From Hyphomicrobiales bacterium (GTDB taxonomy: Bacteria; Pseudomonadota; Alphaproteobacteria; Rhizobiales; Aestuariivirgaceae): 21,219 nt of DNA. Below are positions 15,542-21,219 of this stretch, piece after piece; the first letter of the stretch is position 1, and each line of letters starts with the position of its first letter. The stretch is taken from contig JACMJT010000003.1 in assembly GCA_014380505.1 (NCBI GenBank), positions 1 through 21,219 on the forward strand, written 5' to 3'. The position numbers and the translations under genes were made by a program. The notes below the pieces were generated by a model, which was not told the origin of the DNA, made no database searches, and worked only from the letters and a program-made list of their open reading frames with translations.

Positions 15542-18004
15542 TTGACCCCCGAGGCTCGCCGCCGCATGCGCATTTTGCGAGTGCGGCCCCAGTTGCACGA
15601 CCGGCTGGCCGGACTGACCCATCTGGTGGCGTTGGAACCCCATTCCCGCAACGCCGCCATCCGCCGCGCCAACCCTGCCAACCGCTGGGTGTTGTCCACC
15701 AATCCCGACATGATCTTCACCCCCCGGCACGATGGCCTGACGCTGACCTCCATGTGCAGCGGGCTGGCGGATGGTTGGTATCACTTGCCGCGCTTCGAAT
15801 TGCCCGAGGCATTGTGGGAGTCCTTCGACCGTCTTGACCCCGTGGGCACCATCGACCGTCTGCGCGGCGATGCGTGGCGCTTTCATCTCAACGAGATCAC
15901 CTACGGCAACGACACCATCCTTTATGACGCACCCGGCGACTTTCAGCTGTTCCTGCGCACCGATCTTGAGGCCATTCACGGCTTCGACGAACGCATGGTC
16001 AGCGGCTGGCACGTGGATTCCAACATCGCCCACCGCATGAGGCTGCTGCGGGGCAATGTGGGAACCGCGGTCGATGGGCTGTTCGGTTATCATTGCGACC
16101 ACACTCGCATGGCCAGCGTGGGCCATGGCCGCGACCGGGTCGAGAACGACATGCGGCGCTTCATCCTTGACGTTGACCAGCCAAGCCTGCCCCAGCAGGC
16201 CGAGGATTGGGGCTTGAACGGGTGCGATCTTGAGGAATTCCGCTTAGGGACGGGACGGTCAAGCTTAGTGTCGGCGCTGGAACAAGTGCTCTCGCCCATG
16301 GCCGAAACGCCCACGGAAGCGCGTTACACTTTGGACACCTACAATGACCTGGCCTACAACGCCGATCACGTGCTGCCGTATCTTGCCGATCTGCTGCTGT
16401 CGCTGCCCCGCAGCACCCAATTTGCCTGGGTCGGCGCGCGCACGCGTCCATTCCATCTGTTCCGCCGCTTGATCAAGGCCTTGGGCTTTTCCGGCGAAGC
16501 GGGGGTGCCGCGCTCTTGCGCCGGCGTTGCCGAGGGCTTGAACGGCGTGGACCTGCGGCCCGACGCAGATATTCTAACCACCGCCGACGTTTTCATTTTC
16601 GAATTCGGCGCTGTCAATCAAGACAAGGGCGCCGCATGCGACATGTGGGATGCGGATAATCTGACCCAACTGGCCTCGGTGCGGCGGCTGTTTCTGGATT
16701 TCGTGGATGCCGAGCGCTTGGCTATCGAGGACGGTGCACGGCCGCGTCGGGTCATTGCGCTGAACGCCATCGGCAACCCGTTCGAGCAGGTGGTGCATGA
16801 CGCCGTCTCGGTGAACCGGACGCCCCACAACACCCGCTTGAAGCAGGGCTTCGTCATCGCCCAGCCGCGCCAGAAGCAAGAGCCGTTGATCCCCGCTCTG
16901 GTCGGACAGTGGCTGGGGCAGGCCATGGGCCGCCGTCACGCCGTCCCCATTACGGAAAGCGTCCGTCTGCTGAGTTGCCTGAGCGATTGCCTGGACGGCG
17001 CCACCAGCGCCGAACGGCACTTGGCCAATGCCAAGGCTGCTGCCCCGCTGCTGACATTGCTGGACTATCCGGGGGTGGTGTCGCGGACCAGCGCTGATCG
17101 GCTTGATGTGGCGCGCCGAACTTTGGAACGCAACCGCCCGTCGGCCCAATCGCGTCCACACGCCGTGGTGCCGGTCCAGGCACCGGACACGTTGCCGTCC
17201 CAGGCTCCCTGCCGGTTGGCCAATGTGGAAGATTGGGAGGACGACGCCTTCCTGCGTTTCGCCCGCCGCTATTTCACAGGAACCTTCGCCGCCAACTGGT
17301 TCCGCCGCTCGGCGGGGCTGTGGGTTCGGCTGGCGGTTCTGACCCGGCTGGAGGCCGAGGGCATTCTAAACCGCAATGCCCGCGTTCTTGTGGTGATGAC
17401 CGGTCTCAATGACGGTCTGTGCGATGCCTTAAGCACGTGCGTCGGCCACGTAGACATTCTCGACATGGTGCCGCCGGACATTGGACCGTTCGATCGGCTG
17501 CCGCCGACGGCCTTGCGCGACCCGGCACGCCTGAGTGTGGTCGCCGCGCCCCGTGAGGGCAGCTATGACGCCGTGGTGTTCCCGCGCGGTGCCGCATTCC
17601 ATGATGGGGATGCAGTCCAGGGGGCGTCACGTCTGCTGGCGGCGGCGGCGGCCCTGCGTCCGGGTGGCGTGCTGGTCTTCGCCGAACGGCTGCGCATCGA
17701 CGGCCCGCCGGCCCATGGGCGCCTGGACGTCAACCGGGCCTTCTCCCCGGCAGCGGTCGAAGTCTTCCGCGATCTCGCGGGGCTTGAGATGTTGCCGGTG
17801 GCGTCTCCGTCCCTGTCGGCGCCCACCTTGGATTTGGTGGCCGCCGATCGTCAGGAGGAATTGTGGCCGCACATGGTTGTGCGCCAGGACGACGGTCTGC
17901 AAGCAACCGCTATCTGGTTCCTGCGCCGCTTGGAATGCCCAATCAAGGCTGATACCGCCGCGCAGATGGCCCAAGTTTTGACGGGAGGGGACGTGCCGGC
18001 ATGA
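15362..18004 (+). CDS. Large three-part glycosyltransferase (GT-A domain, unknown middle, methyltransferase-like C-terminus), copy 2
   Basis: The 880-residue product is a full-length paralogue of the 809-residue protein at 12111. The GT-A part has LSTNPDMIF (Asp116), HGFDERM-x-SGW-x-VDSN (206-221) and GYHCDHTR (242-249). The unknown middle part has VFIFEFG and RVIALNAIGNPFE. The C-terminal part, from about 615, is better preserved as a Rossmann methyltransferase-like fold than in copy 1, with ARVLVVMTGLND at the motif I position, FD-like YDAVVF, and ALRPGGVLVFAERL. The normal GxGxG is still missing, so SAM binding is doubtful. AAAGG lies 11 nt before the ATG, rather far. The stop overlaps the next gene by 4 bp. 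The two copies probably add different sugars to one glycan, or the same sugar to different acceptors (inference). Confidence 0.75.
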   Translation: MLSIIVYGRNDSHGYNLHKRAAISLNCMAQMLTDDDDEIIFVDYNTPDDLPTFPEAIQDTLTPEARRRMRILRVRPQLHDRLAGLTHLVALEPHSRNAAIRRANPANRWVLSTNPDMIFTPRHDGLTLTSMCSGLADGWYHLPRFELPEALWESFDRLDPVGTIDRLRGDAWRFHLNEITYGNDTILYDAPGDFQLFLRTDLEAIHGFDERMVSGWHVDSNIAHRMRLLRGNVGTAVDGLFGYHCDHTRMASVGHGRDRVENDMRRFILDVDQPSLPQQAEDWGLNGCDLEEFRLGTGRSSLVSALEQVLSPMAETPTEARYTLDTYNDLAYNADHVLPYLADLLLSLPRSTQFAWVGARTRPFHLFRRLIKALGFSGEAGVPRSCAGVAEGLNGVDLRPDADILTTADVFIFEFGAVNQDKGAACDMWDADNLTQLASVRRLFLDFVDAERLAIEDGARPRRVIALNAIGNPFEQVVHDAVSVNRTPHNTRLKQGFVIAQPRQKQEPLIPALVGQWLGQAMGRRHAVPITESVRLLSCLSDCLDGATSAERHLANAKAAAPLLTLLDYPGVVSRTSADRLDVARRTLERNRPSAQSRPHAVVPVQAPDTLPSQAPCRLANVEDWEDDAFLRFARRYFTGTFAANWFRRSAGLWVRLAVLTRLEAEGILNRNARVLVVMTGLNDGLCDALSTCVGHVDILDMVPPDIGPFDRLPPTALRDPARLSVVAAPREGSYDAVVFPRGAAFHDGDAVQGASRLLAAAAALRPGGVLVFAERLRIDGPPAHGRLDVNRAFSPAAVEVFRDLAGLEMLPVASPSLSAPTLDLVAADRQEELWPHMVVRQDDGLQATAIWFLRRLECPIKADTAAQMAQVLTGGDVPA

Positions 18005-19224
18005 CCTGTTGCGATCACATGCCGGACGTTCCGCTGGTGCAATGGCGCCCCCGCGCCCATAACGGCGCCCGCTACATTTGGGCAGGCACGCTTCCGCTGG
18101 AGGTGCGGGTTACCGTGGCGCAATGGTGCTACGCCATGTCGCTGCCTCTAGACCAAGCGGTGCTGGCCCAAGCGGCTGCCACGGCCTCACGGCTGCTGGT
18201 GGAAGTGTCCCTGACGGTGTTCCAGGGGCGCGTCGGCGTGGGCTGCGTTGGGGGCGACGGCAGCACCTATGTTACGGATGAACGGGAAGCGGGCGCGGCG
18301 GACGGCCCGGTCACCCTGATCCTTGAATTGGACCCCGCCGCTGGCGGTGAATGCCTGATGCTGCGCAATGCCGACGCCCAGGGCAGCGAGGGGCATGCCG
18401 TGGTGAACGCAGTGACTGCGCGGTGCGGCAATGCCGATTGGGAGCTTCAGGCGGCACCGTTCCTGGCCCGCGACGACAAGCCGTTGCCGCTGGCGGAGCT
18501 ATCCGCGCTGGTGACGCATTTCGGGACTTTGCCGGGTGCTAGCCCGGCGGGACATATAGACTCGCTTCCGTTGACCGCTCTGGCAGAACGGCTGGGCTTT
18601 GCCGATCCGCCTCCCCCGGTCAGCGGAACCCAACCGGCCTTGGCCGAGCGCCGCATGGAGATCGATGATCTACCGCTGCTGCGCTATCTCTATAAGCATC
18701 ACCGCCCGGCCCGGCATCTGGAATTCGGCACCTGGGAGGGCATTGGAGTGGTGGCCTGCGCCGAGGAGTGCGAGGCCGAGATCTGGACCCTCAACCTGCC
18801 CGACGGCGAGAACGATGCCGCCGGTCGCCCGGCCTATGGCGCCGACCGCTCGGATAGCGGTTCGGCCATCGGCTGGCGTTATCGCGCCGCCGGCTTTGCG
18901 CCGCGCGTGCATCAGCTTCTGTGCGACAGTCGCGAGTGGCGCGACGACCAATTGCCGGACGGATATTTCGACAGCGTCCTCATCGATGGTGGACACACCG
19001 CCGAAGTGGTAGCCAGCGACACCGGCAAGGCGTTGCGATTGCTGCGGCCGGGCGGGCTGTGCCTATGGCACGACTTCTGTCCAAGCCCGCGCGCTTTGAT
19101 GAAATGTGGCTCGACGCGCGGCGTTGCACGCGCCGTGGTCGATCATTGGCCGCACTGGCGCCCCCTGCTGCGCGACGCCTTCTGGCTAAGGCCCAGCTGG
19201 GTGCTGGTTGGCGTGCGGGCGTGA
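18001..19224 (+). CDS. Class I methyltransferase with N-terminal beta-rich domain
   Basis: The 407-residue product has a SAM-methyltransferase domain from about residue 210: LEFGTWEGIG (240-249) as motif I, SVLIDGGHT (325-333) and LLRPGGLCLWHDF (347-359). This is the pattern of the Methyltransf_24 group, which methylates sugars or small molecules. The first 150 residues are beta-rich, with QGRVGVGCVGGDGSTYV (75-91) and LMLRNA (119-124). They resemble small jelly-roll domains attached to glycan enzymes, perhaps for carbohydrate binding; this is my inference. The ATG overlaps the stop of the preceding glycosyltransferase gene (ATGA) with GGGAGGGG 10 nt upstream, so the two are coupled. The exact substrate is unknown. 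Confidence 0.75.
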   Translation: MTCCDHMPDVPLVQWRPRAHNGARYIWAGTLPLEVRVTVAQWCYAMSLPLDQAVLAQAAATASRLLVEVSLTVFQGRVGVGCVGGDGSTYVTDEREAGAADGPVTLILELDPAAGGECLMLRNADAQGSEGHAVVNAVTARCGNADWELQAAPFLARDDKPLPLAELSALVTHFGTLPGASPAGHIDSLPLTALAERLGFADPPPPVSGTQPALAERRMEIDDLPLLRYLYKHHRPARHLEFGTWEGIGVVACAEECEAEIWTLNLPDGENDAAGRPAYGADRSDSGSAIGWRYRAAGFAPRVHQLLCDSREWRDDQLPDGYFDSVLIDGGHTAEVVASDTGKALRLLRPGGLCLWHDFCPSPRALMKCGSTRGVARAVVDHWPHWRPLLRDAFWLRPSWVLVGVRA

Positions 19225-19253
19225 TGACGGTCGAAGATCTAATTGTTTTGAAG

Positions 19254-19262
19254 AAGGAGAGG
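19254..19262 (+). promoter_or_regulatory. Strong ribosome binding site for the methyltransferase gene at 19266
   Basis: AAGGAGAGG stands 3 nt before the ATG at 19266, with the GGAG core 6 nt away. It is one of the clearest Shine-Dalgarno sequences in the window and selects this start over in-frame ATGs at 19224 and 18921. Confidence 0.65.
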
Positions 19263-19265
19263 ACG

Positions 19266-20024
19266 ATGTCGCAGGTGGTAGAAGGCTGGGAGGAGCCTTT
19301 CGAGGTGCTTCGTCGGAAGTGGGGCGAGGTGCCGACCAATACATCGGCTACCGGTCGGGTATCGACAGTCACGCTGCTGGATAAGTCACCGGCCGAATTG
19401 GTCGCCTATTGGCGTAGCGTTACCGACCCGCTGTTCGACGATACCAGCCACGAAACCCTGATGTTCCCGGTGGATCTCTATAAGGATTTCCTGAAAGATC
19501 GCAAAGTCCTCGACATCGGTGCCGGGCTGGCAACCATGACGCTGAATTTTGCCCTGGCCGGTGCCCACGTTACCTTCGTCGATATCATTGAAGACAACCT
19601 CAAGGTCCTTCGCAAGATTTGCGAGGGCTTTGGCATCCTTGATCGTGTCGACTTCCATTATATGCGCGACGTGCAATCCCTCACATCGCTTCCCTGCGAC
19701 TTCGACGTGGTCACCGCCATGGGATCGTTGCACAACGCCCCCATCGACGTGATGCGGCCTGAAATCCAGGAGCTGTACACGCATCTGAAGCCAGGTGGCC
19801 GCTGGCTGCAATTGGCCTATCCCCGTAGCCGCTGGGAGCAGGAGGGCGCACCGCCGTTCTCGCAATGGGGCGTGATGACCGATGGCGAAGGCACGCCCTG
19901 GGCCGAATGGTACGACGTGGACAAGCTGCTCAGCCTGTTCCCCGAGAACTCCATGCGCGTGCTGTTCTATGCGGAATGGTATAAGAACGCCTTCAATTGG
20001 TTTGATTTCAAGCGAGTGGAATAA
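19266..20024 (+). CDS. Class I SAM-dependent methyltransferase
   Basis: The 252-residue product shows a complete methyltransferase fold: motif I VLDIGAGLAT (81-90), acidic strand end FVDI (104-107), FDVVTAMGSLHNAP (146-159) and LKPGGRWLQLAYP (174-186). Residues 1-75 form a helical cap that probably shapes the acceptor site. Such enzymes methylate O, N or C atoms; with its neighbours, a sugar or lipid-linked glycan is the likely acceptor (inference). The frame is open back to 18921 inside the preceding gene, but the strong Shine-Dalgarno sequence at 19254 fixes the start. A start at 19224, touching the previous stop, is the main alternative. A hairpin follows directly after the stop. Confidence 0.8.
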   Translation: MSQVVEGWEEPFEVLRRKWGEVPTNTSATGRVSTVTLLDKSPAELVAYWRSVTDPLFDDTSHETLMFPVDLYKDFLKDRKVLDIGAGLATMTLNFALAGAHVTFVDIIEDNLKVLRKICEGFGILDRVDFHYMRDVQSLTSLPCDFDVVTAMGSLHNAPIDVMRPEIQELYTHLKPGGRWLQLAYPRSRWEQEGAPPFSQWGVMTDGEGTPWAEWYDVDKLLSLFPENSMRVLFYAEWYKNAFNWFDFKRVE

Positions 20025-20031
20025 CGGTGAT

Positions 20032-20066
20032 GGAAGCCGCGCGCGCCCTAGAGCGAGGCGGCTTCC
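20032..20066 (+). terminator. Nine-bp inverted repeat between methyltransferase and last radical SAM gene
   Basis: GGAAGCCGC (20032-20040) pairs perfectly with GCGGCTTCC (20058-20066) across a 17-nt loop, beginning 8 bp after the methyltransferase stop. The stem is GC-rich, but TAATCATCC follows rather than a T-run. It may be a weak or Rho-assisted terminator, or a structure that stabilises the upstream mRNA. The following gene is only 28 bp away. Confidence 0.4.
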
Positions 20067-20093
20067 TAATCATCCCTGGAAAGGCAGAATGCC

Positions 20094-21219
20094 ATGGCCA
20101 ATGTGCTTTTCGTTTTGCCTTGGGTCTATCACGACGAGAACCGCCGTGATTACGACGCGTCGCAAGAATGGCGGTGCGGTCCCTATAACGTTCTGCTGAT
20201 CCTCACCATGTTGCAGAAGGCGGGCCATCGCGTCCGCCTGGTCGATCTACAGCGCGAGGTGATCCGCCACCTGGGTAACGTCGACGCCGCCCTGGGGGTG
20301 TTGACGGCTGCCATTGCCGATTTGAAGCCTGACATCATCGGGTTCAGTTTCTTTTCGGTGCATTACTTCGAAGTGCAGCAAGCGGTGGCAACAGCGCGGG
20401 CGGCCTGTCGGAAATTGGGCATGGCGCCCATGTTCATCGCCGGCGGCATCCACGCCAGTATCGATCCCCGCTCAACCATTGAGGAACTTGGCTTCGACTT
20501 CGCCTTCAACGGCGAAGGCGAATTGGGCATGGTGGCCCTGGCCGATGGTGCCACTCCACTTTCGGTGCCGGGCGTGGTCGGCCGCGGCACGCTGTCGCTA
20601 ACGGGATGCGCGCAGCCTAAGGGCCTGCAGGTTCAGCACCTGGACGATCTGCCCTTCCCGGATTGGAGCCTGTGCGACTACGCCTTCTACGCCGCGCCCA
20701 GCTATGCCCGGTTGAAAGTACGCATGACCAGTAGCCTGGATTTAATGATGGGTCGCGGCTGCGTCTATCACTGCACCTTTTGCGCCTATAACGCATTGTC
20801 GTCGGTTCGCTTCAATTCCGCCGAATACCTGGTCGATCAGGTCGCGCGTATGGCCCGCGATTATGCTGTGAACAGCGTCTATTTCCTGGACAGCACCATA
20901 GGCAACAACCGTAAGCTCATCATCGCCTTCTGCGAAGAAATGCTGCGGCGTGGCCTGGAAAAGCAGGTGTCGTGGATGGCCAACATTCGGCCCAACCAGA
21001 TCACCCGAGAATTGCTCGAATTGATGCGTCGCGCCGGTTGCTGTTACCTGTTCTACGGCTTCGACTCCAACAGCCAGCGGGTGCTTGACCTGATGTCCAA
21101 GGGTTGCCGTGTTGAACACAACGAAATGGCCGCCCAGCTTCACAACGAAATGCTGTTCCCCTACAACGCCAGCTTCATTGCCGGGTTCAACGTCGCGGTC
21201 AGTATTCCGCGTCCAGACA
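20094..21219 (+). CDS. Cobalamin-binding-type radical SAM enzyme, 3'-truncated by window
   Basis: The frame stays open from the ATG at 20094 to the window end, giving 375 codons without a stop. Residues 1-155 look like the B12-binding Rossmann domain of this radical SAM class (NVLFVLPW, LLILTMLQKAGHRVRLVD, DIIGFSFFSVHYFEV, IAGGIHAS, FAFNGEGE), though the DxHxxG cobalt-ligand motif is not seen. The radical SAM core follows with GCVYHCTFCAY near residue 225, VYFLDSTIGNN, and CCYLFYGFDSNSQRVLDLMSKG. Such enzymes perform methylations of unreactive carbons, ring contractions and other radical chemistry, on sugars and natural products among others. GGAAAGG at 20078-20084 lies 9 nt before the start. 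Its place after the methyltransferases suggests another tailoring step on the same glycan (inference). Confidence 0.85.
   Translation, partial: MANVLFVLPWVYHDENRRDYDASQEWRCGPYNVLLILTMLQKAGHRVRLVDLQREVIRHLGNVDAALGVLTAAIADLKPDIIGFSFFSVHYFEVQQAVATARAACRKLGMAPMFIAGGIHASIDPRSTIEELGFDFAFNGEGELGMVALADGATPLSVPGVVGRGTLSLTGCAQPKGLQVQHLDDLPFPDWSLCDYAFYAAPSYARLKVRMTSSLDLMMGRGCVYHCTFCAYNALSSVRFNSAEYLVDQVARMARDYAVNSVYFLDSTIGNNRKLIIAFCEEMLRRGLEKQVSWMANIRPNQITRELLELMRRAGCCYLFYGFDSNSQRVLDLMSKGCRVEHNEMAAQLHNEMLFPYNASFIAGFNVAVSIPRPD

Noticed and set aside
15341..16126. 261-codon minus-strand frame opposite the second glycosyltransferase, with a related frame opposite the first copy (11865-12371)
   Set aside because: Their mutual similarity simply mirrors the similarity of the two real genes on the plus strand. 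There is no convincing start signal or protein family.
18921..19265. Long N-terminal extension of the methyltransferase starting at 18921
   Set aside because: The extension overlaps 304 bp of the preceding methyltransferase gene and reads as Arg/Ala-rich shadow sequence. A strong ribosome binding site precedes the ATG at 19266.

Overview
The window is 21.2 kb of dense, GC-rich coding DNA. Codon use and gene content suggest an alphaproteobacterium of the Rhodospirillales type; a Magnetospirillum-like genome would fit, but no marker gene here proves it. The content is that of a surface-glycan or protein-glycosylation locus: sugar-nucleotide synthesis and modification, glycosyl transfer, methylation, and three radical SAM enzymes. 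I see no rRNA, tRNA, CRISPR array, transposase or insertion sequence.

Layout. (1) Positions 1-604 (+) hold the 3' two-thirds of rfbA/rmlA, glucose-1-phosphate thymidylyltransferase. (2) Positions 629-4545 are a convergent minus-strand operon of three overlapping genes, in transcription order: a TPR-like helical-repeat protein, a protein resembling only the C-terminal half of COG5610-type HAD proteins, and a radical SAM enzyme whose SPASM-like cysteine module lies before the radical SAM core. (3) A 113-bp divergent spacer (4546-4658) is followed by a plus-strand series that runs to the window end. It encodes a TPR plus SPINDLY/OGT-like transferase, a nucleotide-sugar dehydrogenase, a GDP-mannose 3,5-epimerase-like protein, an FkbM-type methyltransferase, a second SPASM-first radical SAM enzyme, a large three-part glycosyltransferase, a stand-alone HAD domain with all catalytic motifs, a second large three-part glycosyltransferase (paralogue of the first), a methyltransferase with an N-terminal beta-rich domain, another class I methyltransferase, and a cobalamin-binding-type radical SAM enzyme cut by the window end.

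How they may work together (inference). The dehydrogenase and epimerase supply uronic-acid and GDP-L-galactose-type precursors. The large glycosyltransferases assemble a glycan, the methyltransferases and radical SAM enzymes decorate it, and the SPINDLY-like transferase may attach sugar to a protein such as flagellin. The most unusual material is the pair of SPASM-first radical SAM paralogues with a shared extra C-terminal domain, the pair of GT plus unknown plus degenerate-methyltransferase proteins, and the two halves of a normally fused HAD protein encoded about 11 kb apart on opposite strands. All intergenic gaps are shorter than 120 bp, so no long non-coding stretch exists.
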